A stretch of 64,000 bases of DNA from assembly GCA_963739985.1 (NCBI GenBank), contig CAVUCE010000021.1, positions 186,001-250,000 on the forward strand, written 5' to 3'. This document shows, piece by piece, positions 34,562 to 42,793 of this stretch. The position numbers were made by a program, and so were the translations under genes. The notes beneath the pieces were generated by a model. It was given only the letters and a program-made list of their open reading frames with translations. It was not told where the DNA came from and did no database searches. How positions within the stretch are numbered: position 1 is the first letter of the stretch; each line of letters starts with the position of its first letter. The DNA comes from CAVUCE01 sp963739985 (lineage in GTDB: Bacteria; Bacteroidota; Ignavibacteria; Ignavibacteriales; Ignavibacteriaceae).

Positions 34562-35914
34562 TTATTTTTGAAGTAAATGAGAAAGTGCTTCGGAAATATT
34601 TTCAATTCCGATTAATTTTATTTTTCCGCTATGTTTCAAGCTTTTTAAATTATTCTTTGGAACTATAATTTTAGAAAAACCAAGCTTCTCAGCTTCTTGA
34701 ATTCTTTTATCAATGTGACTAACGCTTCTAACTTCGCCGCCCAGTCCAACTTCACCAATAACAACAGTGTTGTTATCAATAGCACTGTCTAGCAGACTTG
34801 AAGCGATGCTGCAGCATACAGCTAAATCAACAGCAGGCTCGGATATTTTTACCCCGCCGGCCATATTTACAAAAACATTGTTTGCCGATAGTCTCTGGTT
34901 CCCGCGTTTTTCTAAAACCGCCAACAAGATCGATAATCTCCTTTGATCAAATCCGGTTGTTACTCTTTGCGGATTTCCGTAATTGGAAGGTGTAACCAGT
35001 GCTTGCACTTCCAGTAAAATTGGGCGTGTTCCTTCTATACTTGATGTTACGACTGAACCGGAGTTTCCCTTATCTCGTTCACTTAAAAAAAGTTCACTTG
35101 GGTTTTTTACTTCAGTTAATCCAGTTTCATGCATTTCAAAAACACCAATTTCATTTGTGCTTCCGAATCTATTTTTTTGAGCACGTAAAACTCTAAACGA
35201 ATGATGAGATTCACCTTCAAACTGTATTACCGTATCAACAATGTGTTCCAAAATTTTCGGTCCGGCAATCATTCCTTCTTTTGTAACATGTCCGATAATT
35301 ATAACTGAGAACTGTTTTTTCTTTGCTTGTTCCATCAAAAGGGAAGTGCATTCTCTGATTTGTGTTATTGTTCCCGGCGAGTTATCCAGTTCGCTTCTAT
35401 ACATTGTTTGAATTGAATCTATTATAACAACAGCAGGATCAAGTTCTTTTATTCCGGAAAGAATAGGACCCAAATCGGTTTCAGCCAAAACATAAAAATT
35501 ATCGGATTTAACTTTTAGTCTTGTTGATCTGATTTTTATTTGTTTCTCAGATTCCTCGCCGGTAACATAAAGCACTTTGTCGCTGATGTTAGATGCACAC
35601 TGCATCGCTAAAGTTGATTTACCTATTCCCGGATCACCGCCGAGTAAAATTACGGAACCCGGCATTAAACCACCGCCTAAAACTCTATCGAATTCTGTTA
35701 TTCCGGTTTTTATTCTGTCTTCTTCCTGAGCGGAAATTTCATTTATTTTATGAAAGGTAACATTTCCTTTATAAGCCGCAGGTTTGTGTTTTGAAGATTC
35801 AACTATTTCTTCGGTAAAAGAATTCCAGCTTTCACATTCGGGACATTTACCCAACCACTTCAAAGATTCATATCCGCAACTTGAGCAGATATATTTTATT
35901 TTTTGTTTACTCAT
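34562..35914 (-). CDS. radA: DNA repair protein RadA
   Basis: Hexameric RecA-like ATPase that promotes branch migration and processing of recombination intermediates. A zinc ribbon is at the N-terminus with C10, C13, C24 and C27 (CSSC...CPEC). The Walker A is GGDPGIGKST (about 92-101). The RadA signature QKNRFGST (about 247-254) follows, then a C-terminal Lon-protease-like domain (GGVKISEPAVDLAVCCSIASSLLD). Length 450 is normal. It is followed on the same strand by no close gene; alaS lies upstream with 190 bp between. Confidence 0.97.
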   Translation of the reverse strand: MSKQKIKYICSSCGYESLKWLGKCPECESWNSFTEEIVESSKHKPAAYKGNVTFHKINEISAQEEDRIKTGITEFDRVLGGGLMPGSVILLGGDPGIGKSTLAMQCASNISDKVLYVTGEESEKQIKIRSTRLKVKSDNFYVLAETDLGPILSGIKELDPAVVIIDSIQTMYRSELDNSPGTITQIRECTSLLMEQAKKKQFSVIIIGHVTKEGMIAGPKILEHIVDTVIQFEGESHHSFRVLRAQKNRFGSTNEIGVFEMHETGLTEVKNPSELFLSERDKGNSGSVVTSSIEGTRPILLEVQALVTPSNYGNPQRVTTGFDQRRLSILLAVLEKRGNQRLSANNVFVNMAGGVKISEPAVDLAVCCSIASSLLDSAIDNNTVVIGEVGLGGEVRSVSHIDKRIQEAEKLGFSKIIVPKNNLKSLKHSGKIKLIGIENISEALSHLLQK

Positions 35915-35988
35915 GAGTTAGGTAAAATGTTTAATAAATTGTTTATTGTGCAGTTTGAATAGAATATATAAAACTTTTTCCGTAACAG

Positions 35989-36008
35989 ATTCCCTCCTGC
36001 GCGGGAAT
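35989..36008 (+). repeat. short inverted repeat ATTCCC-N8-GGGAAT
   Basis: ATTCCC and GGGAAT separated by the 8 bases TCCTGCGC, followed by GAC. The layout matches the Neisseria dRS3 element pattern. It lies in the alaS-radA spacer. The ending GGGAATGAC relates it to the structured repeats at 3938 and 4214. Confidence 0.7.
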
Positions 36009-36103
36009 GACTTTTTCATATTACAATTTTTTAATATCCGGATTTATAAAGCACAACTTTTATTCTTAATCCCAACTTTATATGACGAAGAATCTTTGTG
36101 AAA

Positions 36104-38692
36104 TTATAAATACTTAGAAATAGTCTCTTCTACTTTAGATAAAGCAACAGAAATCTGGTTTATATCTTTTCCGCCGGCAGTTGCAAGATGAGGTCTTCCA
36201 CCTCCGCCACCTCCGACTAACTTTGCCAAATCGCCTACTATTTTTCCGGCGCTCAACTTCTTCTCTTTAATTAAACCATCTGATACTATGCAAACAATTC
36301 CAACTTTTCCGTCAAGTTCGGCAAATAAAACTCCAATACCTTCTTTAATTCTATTTCTAATTTCGTCACCGAAGGATTTAAGTTCATCCATGTTATCGGC
36401 GTTTACTTTTGCTTTATATATATGAATGCCATTTTGTTCTGAGGATTTTGCCAGAATAGAATCAAGCTGTCCTAATTTGCCTTTTAGTTTTAACTCAGCA
36501 ATATCTTTTTCAAGATGTTTCTTCTCATCCTGTAATTGGGCTACTTTCTCGTCGTATTGTTTGAGTAGTTCAATTTGATTCGTAATAAATTGTTCAACTC
36601 CAAATCCAGTAACAGCTTCAATTCTTCTAACACCGCTTGAAATTGAAGACTCACTTATAATTTTAAATAACCCAATTTGCGAAGAATTTTTAACATGAGT
36701 TCCGCCGCAGAATTCCATACTAAAATCACCAAACTGAACAACATTTACAAAATCTCCGTATTTATCACCGAAGAACATGAGCGCACCCATTTTTTTGGCT
36801 TCTTCAAAGGGAACATTACGATGATGCTGAAGGGGAATATTCTTTCTTAATTGTTCGTTAACTAATGTTTCAATATCGCGCAATTCTGAATCACTTAGTT
36901 TTGCAAAATGTGTGAAATCAAAACGAAGCCTATCGGGTCCGACATAAGAACCTGCCTGCTGAACATGCGAGCCGAGAATTTTTCTTAATGCTGCATCAAG
37001 AAAATGAGTTGCGCTATGATTGCGCATTATATCCCATCTTCTGGATTCATCAACTTTTGCAATTATTTCTGAACCAGGGATTATAATGCTTTGATCATTA
37101 TTTTCTAAAACATGAATAGTTCGGTTGTCATATTTAGTAACATCAATTACATCTAAATTTTTGTCGCCGATAATTACATTGCCCAAATCGTCTATTTGCC
37201 CGCCTGCCTCAACATAAAAAGGGGTTTTATCAAGAATAATTAAATCTTTATCTTCTTCTTTTTTATGCCCGATTATTTTAGCTTTCGATTGAAATTCATC
37301 ATATCCGGTAAATTCGGATTTATTTTCAGAAATCAACTCAAAATTATTTAAATCATTAACAGCAATATTAACAGAAGCAAATTTATCTTTAGAAGCTTTT
37401 CTTGCTCTTTCTTTTTGAGCATTCATCAATTCGTTAAATCCGGCCTCATCAATTTCAAATCCGTTTTCTTTTGCCATTACATTTGTAAGATCGGCAGGAA
37501 ATCCATAAGTATCATAAAGTTTAAAAACATCTTCACCGGGGATAATTTTTACACCGGATTTTGAAAGTCCTTTTATTAATTCTTCAAATAATTCAATTCC
37601 GCGATCTAAGGTTGCGTTAAAACTTTCTTCTTCGGCTTTTATCACTTTCTTAACATAGTCGCCTTTTTCATTTATTTCCGGAAAAACATCAGACATGGAG
37701 TCGATTAGAATATCTACAAGCTTATAAAGAAATGGCTCTTTAAGATTTAGCTTTCTGCCGTAGCGAGCTGCTCTTCTCAAGATTCTTCTTAAAACATAAC
37801 CCCTTCCGTCGTTGCCGGGAACAGCTCCGTCGGCAATTGCAAAAGTTAATGTTCTTATATGATCGGAAATTACACGCATTGCAATCTGGTCTGAATCTTT
37901 TTCATATTTTATTTTTGATAAATCAGAAACAGCAGTAATAAGCGGCATAAAGACATCAGTATCATAATTTGAGCTTTTTGCTTGAAGCACAGCGCAGACA
38001 CGCTCGAATCCCATTCCGGTATCAACATGTTTAGCGGGAAGTTCGTGCAATTTTCCGTTTTGATCTCTATTATATTGGATAAAAACGAGGTTCCATATTT
38101 CTATGCATTCGGGAACTCCAGCGTTAACATATTTAGGATTATCAAAATCATCGGAAAGATTTATATGTACCTCAGAACAAGGTCCGCAAGGTCCGGTTTC
38201 TCCCATTTCCCAAAAATTATCTTTTTCATCAAAACGTAAAATGTGTTTGGGATTGATATCTGTTTTTGTTTTCCAAAGTTCAAAAGCTTCATTGTCGGTT
38301 CTATAAACCGTAGCGTACAGTCTTTCTTTTGGAAGTTTCCAGACTTCGGTTAATAACTCCCATGCCCACTCTATTGCTTCCGCCTTATAATAATCTCCAA
38401 AAGACCAATTGCCGAGCATTTCAAAAAAAGTATGATGATAAGTATCTTGTCCTACTTCTTCCAAATCATTGTGTTTTCCGCTTACTCTAATACATTTTTG
38501 TGTATCAGCCGCCCGTGAATATTCTCTTGAACCTGTTCCCAGAAATACATCTTTAAATTGATTCATTCCTGCATTTGTAAATAATAATGTTGGATCATCA
38601 AACGGAACAACCGGAGAGCTCGGTACAATTCTGTGCTCTTTACTTTTGAAAAAATCTAAAAATTGCTGTCTTATTTCACGTGAAGAAATCAT
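36104..38692 (-). CDS. alaS: alanyl-tRNA synthetase
   Basis: Charges tRNA-Ala with alanine and edits mischarged serine/glycine. The class II core opens the protein (VPSSPVVPFDDPTLLFTNAGMNQF, with motif 2 and 3 following, including GRGYVLRRILRRAARYGRK), the editing domain carries HSATH (about 559) and CGGTH (about 658) zinc/editing sites, and the C-terminal C-Ala domain ends with VGGGGGGRPHLATAGGKD. The 862-residue length is standard. The last part has a coiled coil (KVAQLQDEKKHLEKDIAELK). A single-gene unit, with promoter upstream at about 38700-38990. Confidence 0.98.
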   Translation of the reverse strand: MISSREIRQQFLDFFKSKEHRIVPSSPVVPFDDPTLLFTNAGMNQFKDVFLGTGSREYSRAADTQKCIRVSGKHNDLEEVGQDTYHHTFFEMLGNWSFGDYYKAEAIEWAWELLTEVWKLPKERLYATVYRTDNEAFELWKTKTDINPKHILRFDEKDNFWEMGETGPCGPCSEVHINLSDDFDNPKYVNAGVPECIEIWNLVFIQYNRDQNGKLHELPAKHVDTGMGFERVCAVLQAKSSNYDTDVFMPLITAVSDLSKIKYEKDSDQIAMRVISDHIRTLTFAIADGAVPGNDGRGYVLRRILRRAARYGRKLNLKEPFLYKLVDILIDSMSDVFPEINEKGDYVKKVIKAEEESFNATLDRGIELFEELIKGLSKSGVKIIPGEDVFKLYDTYGFPADLTNVMAKENGFEIDEAGFNELMNAQKERARKASKDKFASVNIAVNDLNNFELISENKSEFTGYDEFQSKAKIIGHKKEEDKDLIILDKTPFYVEAGGQIDDLGNVIIGDKNLDVIDVTKYDNRTIHVLENNDQSIIIPGSEIIAKVDESRRWDIMRNHSATHFLDAALRKILGSHVQQAGSYVGPDRLRFDFTHFAKLSDSELRDIETLVNEQLRKNIPLQHHRNVPFEEAKKMGALMFFGDKYGDFVNVVQFGDFSMEFCGGTHVKNSSQIGLFKIISESSISSGVRRIEAVTGFGVEQFITNQIELLKQYDEKVAQLQDEKKHLEKDIAELKLKGKLGQLDSILAKSSEQNGIHIYKAKVNADNMDELKSFGDEIRNRIKEGIGVLFAELDGKVGIVCIVSDGLIKEKKLSAGKIVGDLAKLVGGGGGGRPHLATAGGKDINQISVALSKVEETISKYL

Positions 38693-38993
38693 ATTAACCT
38701 TGATAAATTAAATTTTGAATTGCAAAGATAATAAAATCATATTAAAGCATAAATATACTAATATTTAAGAATTTTATGATGGTAAATTATCATACATATT
38801 ATTACATTACGGTCGCTTCTGAAAATATTTCGAGGGAAAAATTTTATTTTTAATTACGTGTGATTTTATAAGAAGTAATTACGGACAACACTTCAATAAA
38901 TGTATAATTACAAAATATTTAATTGATTGATTTTTAGTTACCTTAGCTTTACTTTTGTGAAAGATAATAAAGTATAATTTTAAGTGAGTAAAT
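38693..38993. other. 301-bp divergent intergenic region
   Basis: AT-rich spacer between alaS and the ECF sigma gene with both promoters. It has a small palindrome TATGAT-N8-ATCATA (38775-38794) and a direct repeat TAATTACG. I see no gene and no clear terminator. Confidence 0.6.
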
Positions 38994-39575
38994 TTGGCTG
39001 TCAACACACCTTCAACAGATAGTGAGCTTATGCAGAGAGTTGCTTCGTATGATTCAAAAGCTCTCGAGGCTCTGTATAATCGCTACTCGTCTTTATTATA
39101 TACACTTATTAAAAAGATCGTTAACGACCAAATGATTGCCGAAGAAGTACTCTCCGATGTTTTTGCAATTATATGGCGCAAAATTAACTACTACGACCTG
39201 GAAACAAATAACGTTTATACATGGTTGGTTACTTTGGCCAGAAATAAGTCGGTTGATGCTTTGAGGCGTTCTCGTGAAGGCGATAAAATGCCTAAGTACG
39301 ATGATGCTTTTGAAAATAATTTTATTATACCCAGACTTTCGCCTAAAATTGATGTTTTAGATATAAAAACATCTTCAAATATAAAAGATAGTGTTGAGGT
39401 AGCGCTTAACAGTTTAACAGATGCTCAGCAATATGTAATTTACCTTGCTTATTATGAAGGATTAACACAATCCGAAATCGCCGCAAAACTTAAAATTCCG
39501 GCCGCAACTGTAAAATCAAAAATAAAAATAGCATTGAGCAATTTACGTGAAAACTTAGTTAAGGGAGATTCGTAA
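38994..39575 (+). CDS. ECF-type RNA polymerase sigma factor
   Basis: Alternative sigma factor of the extracytoplasmic-function class. Region 2 is visible from SKALEALYNRYSSLLYTLIKKIV to LSDVFAIIWRKI and NVYTWLVTLARNKSVDALRR (about 75-95, promoter-melting/-10 recognition), and region 4 as YEGLTQSEIAAKLKIPAATVKSKIKIALSNLRE (about 151-183), the -35-binding helix-turn-helix. No region 3. The start is TTG with AGTGAG upstream; an ATG at residue 13 is the alternative. Overlapping TAATG joins it to the anti-sigma gene, so the pair is translationally coupled. Confidence 0.92.
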   Translation: MAVNTPSTDSELMQRVASYDSKALEALYNRYSSLLYTLIKKIVNDQMIAEEVLSDVFAIIWRKINYYDLETNNVYTWLVTLARNKSVDALRRSREGDKMPKYDDAFENNFIIPRLSPKIDVLDIKTSSNIKDSVEVALNSLTDAQQYVIYLAYYEGLTQSEIAAKLKIPAATVKSKIKIALSNLRENLVKGDS

Positions 39576-40924
39576 TGTCTGCACCTAAAGAATATTACGA
39601 TTTACTTCACGCATATGCATTAGGCTGTCTGGATGCAGAAGATTTTAACAGGCTTATTGAATATTTCAAAGAAGCCGGAGATTATCCTTGGCAGGAATTA
39701 GGCGAATATCAAAACTTAGTTGCACTACTTCCTTCAATCTTAAATATTGAAATCCCTGAAATAAGATTAAAAGATAAAGTTGCGAGAAAACTATACAGAA
39801 TTAAAGATGAAATCCGAGACAAAAGAACTCGCACAATGTACGCTTTGCCTGATGAAAACAATGAAGATCCTGCATTAAAATTTCCGGAAGATGAAAAGAA
39901 AATTGACTTCCAAAAATTTAATGAATCAGCAGAACCACCAGAAGAAGCAGAAGAGGCCTCCGAAGAGATATTAAATGAACCGGAAATTGAAGAGGAAAAA
40001 GAGCAAAACGAAGTTATTGAAGAACCGGTTGCTGAAGATGAACAGCCGGAGGAGAATTTTTTTACTACTGAAAAATTAAAAACCAATACTCAAGAATTTG
40101 AAGTGGTTACTTCTTCAAAAAATACTTCTTCACGTCGTCCTTCTCAGGATACTCAAATTAGAGGAAGAAATGATGAAGTTAAAAAAGAAGACTTTACCGA
40201 AGAAGAAACTGAACCTGAGTTAGAATCTGAACCGGAAAATGTTGAGGAAATTCAGGACACAGATGAAATAATTGATTTAAGAGATACTTCTGAAAATGAG
40301 AATGAATTAGATAACGAATCCAAAGCAAATTCCAAAAATTATGAGATTAAACATCGTAAATCTTATTATGAAATTAAAGAAGAACAAGCCAAAGGAAAAA
40401 AAGGCTCGTTTGTCTCAATCTTTTTAGCAGTTCTCTTAGTTATAGTAATAAGCGTTATCGCTGTTATTTACTTTAAGCTTAACGGAGATGTTAAAAATTA
40501 TAAATCGGATATTGATAAATTAAACAGGCAGGTAAACACTCTTTCAAACAAGGTGAGCACTAACCAGGACTTACAAAGCGTTCTTCAAGCCAAGAATGTC
40601 AGAATTGTAGATCTTAAACCAACAAAATTAGATCAAGATGGGTACGGTAAGCTCATAATCAGTTTTGACAATAGCAAAGGTTATTTGCAACTCTCTCCGC
40701 ACATTGAATTACCGGATGGAAAAGCATTCCAACTTTGGGTAGCAATATCCGGTGTTAATATTTCTCTTGGTGTTTATCAACCTCAAAGTGGAGTAGAATA
40801 TTTCCCATTTACTATTCCCGAGCTTTCGAATCAAACATCTACAAAATTTATTATTACAGAAGAACCGGTGACAGGTTCATCAAGACCTAGCAAAAATATA
40901 GTACTAGACGGAACACTTCAATAA
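39575..40924 (+). CDS. RskA-like membrane anti-sigma factor with long acidic linker
   Basis: Single-pass membrane protein predicted to hold the upstream ECF sigma inactive and release it by regulated proteolysis. The N-terminal cytoplasmic helical domain (1-95) opens with YDLLHAYALGCLDAEDF, similar to the RskA sigma-binding domain. Next is an unusual Glu/Asp-rich linker (about 95-270). One membrane helix follows (278-300), then a coiled coil (304-340) and a C-terminal RskA beta domain outside the membrane (about 340-449: AFQLWVAISGVNISLGVYQP). The zinc-binding HxxxCxxC motif of ZAS-type anti-sigmas is missing. Confidence 0.88.
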   Translation: MSAPKEYYDLLHAYALGCLDAEDFNRLIEYFKEAGDYPWQELGEYQNLVALLPSILNIEIPEIRLKDKVARKLYRIKDEIRDKRTRTMYALPDENNEDPALKFPEDEKKIDFQKFNESAEPPEEAEEASEEILNEPEIEEEKEQNEVIEEPVAEDEQPEENFFTTEKLKTNTQEFEVVTSSKNTSSRRPSQDTQIRGRNDEVKKEDFTEEETEPELESEPENVEEIQDTDEIIDLRDTSENENELDNESKANSKNYEIKHRKSYYEIKEEQAKGKKGSFVSIFLAVLLVIVISVIAVIYFKLNGDVKNYKSDIDKLNRQVNTLSNKVSTNQDLQSVLQAKNVRIVDLKPTKLDQDGYGKLIISFDNSKGYLQLSPHIELPDGKAFQLWVAISGVNISLGVYQPQSGVEYFPFTIPELSNQTSTKFIITEEPVTGSSRPSKNIVLDGTLQ

Positions 40925-41055
40925 TTGTCTGCTTAACAGGAAGAAGTGTTGTCAGTCATTAGAATAACTGTAAAACCTATCTTATAAATACAACGGTTTT
41001 TTAGTCGAGGACTTCTTCGAAATGATAATTAGCTATTTTGCGGAAGTTTTATTAA

Positions 41056-41571
41056 TTATTTTTCCTTTTCCCCGCCATTACTTAAAAAGAAAAGAATGCC
41101 CAGAATAACGATAAAAATAGCCCAATAAATTTTTGAAACTCTCCATAACGCTTCAAGAAATCCAACAAAATTAATTGTGCCGTATTTTATAGTTACGGTT
41201 ATCCCTATTATTACAAAAACAACACCTATAATCAGACTAACAAAGTTTGAGTCTTCATCAATAAAAAGCATTATAAAACCAACTCCGCCTATCAGCATAA
41301 TTGATGGTGGAATGAGTTGTTCAATATTAAATATTTCAAAATTATTAATTATGAATAGCAAAATTCCAATAAGGAAAACTACTGTTCCGGTAAACAAATG
41401 TAGTTTTTGATCTTTGCCTAAAGAGAAATAAACGGAACTAATGCCGTAAAAAATCATTGCATATCCTAAAATTTCACTATTAGCAAAATCAATAATTCCA
41501 AATAGTTTTAATAATATTGCAATTATTATAAACGAGAGGAGATAAGATATTAATGCCTGTTGTCTTTTCAC
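41056..41571 (-). CDS. membrane protein of unknown function (six short TM helices)
   Basis: A 171-residue integral membrane protein with about six closely spaced hydrophobic segments (9-27, 33-53, 57-76, 85-103, 108-126, 144-163) and short polar loops, the last residues SNGGEKEK being cytoplasmic. The profile resembles DUF5668/LiaI- or HdeD-like small membrane proteins often tied to envelope stress systems. It lies convergent with the sigma/anti-sigma pair and next to the IS-end-like remnant. No family call is safe. Confidence 0.65.
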   Translation of the reverse strand: MKRQQALISYLLSFIIIAILLKLFGIIDFANSEILGYAMIFYGISSVYFSLGKDQKLHLFTGTVVFLIGILLFIINNFEIFNIEQLIPPSIMLIGGVGFIMLFIDEDSNFVSLIIGVVFVIIGITVTIKYGTINFVGFLEALWRVSKIYWAIFIVILGILFFLSNGGEKEK

Positions 41572-41611
41572 AAAGTCTCTGAAAATTTATATATATGTTT
41601 AAGATAAAAAA

Positions 41612-41676
41612 TGAGGTTGCCTCAAAATAACCTTTATTAACGGAATGTTAAAATTTTGGTTTTTGAGACAGCCTCA
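41612..41676. mobile_element. 65-bp remnant with IS-end-like inverted repeats (MITE-like)
   Basis: The arms GAGGTTGCCTCAAAA and TTTTGAGACAGCCTC face each other (near-perfect inverted repeat of about 15-20 bp including adjacent ACC/GGT). The right arm, TTTTGAGACAGCCTC, is like terminal repeats I recall from IS1182-type elements. Flanks AAAT on both sides could be a short target duplication but are AT-rich by chance. No transposase remains. Confidence 0.55.
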
Positions 41677-41703
41677 AATTACACTTTTAGATGGCTAAAT
41701 GAA

Positions 41704-42627
41704 TTATAATATTCTTTGCCCCATGATAGAACCAATTACATCACAAGCAAAAATTGCGCTTTTGTTTTTGTTATCTAAAATCGGATTGATTTCAGTAACT
41801 TCCAACGAGTCCATACAACCACAATCAGCAATAGATTCCATAAGAAGATGAGATTCCCGGTAACTTAAACCACCCGGAACAGGAGTTCCGACACCCGGAG
41901 CAAAAGATGGATCAACACTATCCAAATCAAAGCTTACATGAAGATGGTCTACTTTTTCTTTGAATTGTTTCAAAACTCTGGAGATGATTCTGTGAATTCC
42001 CAGCTTATCAATATCACTCATAGTATAAACCGGGAGATTTAATTTCTTAATGTTTAACCTCTCTTGAGCGTCAATACTTCTTACCCCGATTAAAGCACAA
42101 TTTTCCGGTTTTACTTTAGGAGAAAATCCATAAAAGTTAACGAGCTTCTCGTGTCCTAATCCTAAAGAAGCAGCCATCGGCATTCCATGTATATTTCCTG
42201 AAGGCGTTGTTTGATCAGTATTCATATCAGCGTGAGCGTCAATCCAGATTACGCCCAAAGTCATTTTCTTTTTGCGGCAATAAGATGAAATTCCGGCTAT
42301 ACTTCCCAGCGCCATTGAATGATCACCACCGATACAAAGCGGAAATTGTCCTTTTTCTAAAACCTTTTCGACCTTTGTTGATAGAGTATTACAGGTTTTA
42401 ATTATTTCATTTATATACTTTAATTTTGGGTTAGTGATTTTCTGTCTTTCCATTATTTGAATGAAAATATCACCACTATCTACTACAGAATACCCAAGAC
42501 GCTCAAGTTTTTCTTTAATTCCGGAAATTCTTAAAGCGGAAGGGCCCATATCAACCCCGCGTCTTCCCGCTCCTAAATCCATTGGAAATCCAATAAGATT
42601 AACCGTTTTTGTCTTTGTTTTTTTCAT
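41704..42627 (-). CDS. rocF: arginase
   Basis: Mn-dependent hydrolysis of arginine to ornithine and urea. The ureohydrolase motifs are complete: GGDHSMALGS (about 98-107), DAHADMNT (about 129-136) and SFDLDSVDPSFAPG (about 230-243). The segment SGNIHGMPMA after DAHAD is arginase-like rather than agmatinase-like. The opening GFPMDLGAGRRGVDMGPSALR is typical too. Length 307 is normal. Monocistronic. Product ornithine may feed glutamate semialdehyde and then the PruA dehydrogenase encoded elsewhere in the window; the needed ornithine aminotransferase was not seen. Confidence 0.93.
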   Translation of the reverse strand: MKKTKTKTVNLIGFPMDLGAGRRGVDMGPSALRISGIKEKLERLGYSVVDSGDIFIQIMERQKITNPKLKYINEIIKTCNTLSTKVEKVLEKGQFPLCIGGDHSMALGSIAGISSYCRKKKMTLGVIWIDAHADMNTDQTTPSGNIHGMPMAASLGLGHEKLVNFYGFSPKVKPENCALIGVRSIDAQERLNIKKLNLPVYTMSDIDKLGIHRIISRVLKQFKEKVDHLHVSFDLDSVDPSFAPGVGTPVPGGLSYRESHLLMESIADCGCMDSLEVTEINPILDNKNKSAIFACDVIGSIMGQRIL

Positions 42628-42793
42628 AAAATTACTTTGTTTTTAGTATTTAAGAAAATTTCTACTAAATTAAAAAGTTTAAATTTAAGATACTAATTTG
42701 CCCTTTTTCCGAAACTTATAATTTGTTAAAATGATTCGTTATATTTCGATTCAGAATAATTTTATCTATTAGAAATAACCTAATTTAATATCA

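Noticed and set aside
39709..40086. 125-residue serine-rich reading frame antisense to the anti-sigma gene
   Set aside because: It is the complement of the Glu-rich linker, where GAA/GAG codons read as TTC/CTC and related Ser/Phe codons on the other strand. It has no start signal or similarity of its own.
41612..41676. Intrinsic terminator after rocF
   Set aside because: The stem is long and G-rich with IS-end-like arms. It lies just past the rocF stop on the minus strand, so it could still cut transcription, but the arm sequence better fits an element remnant.
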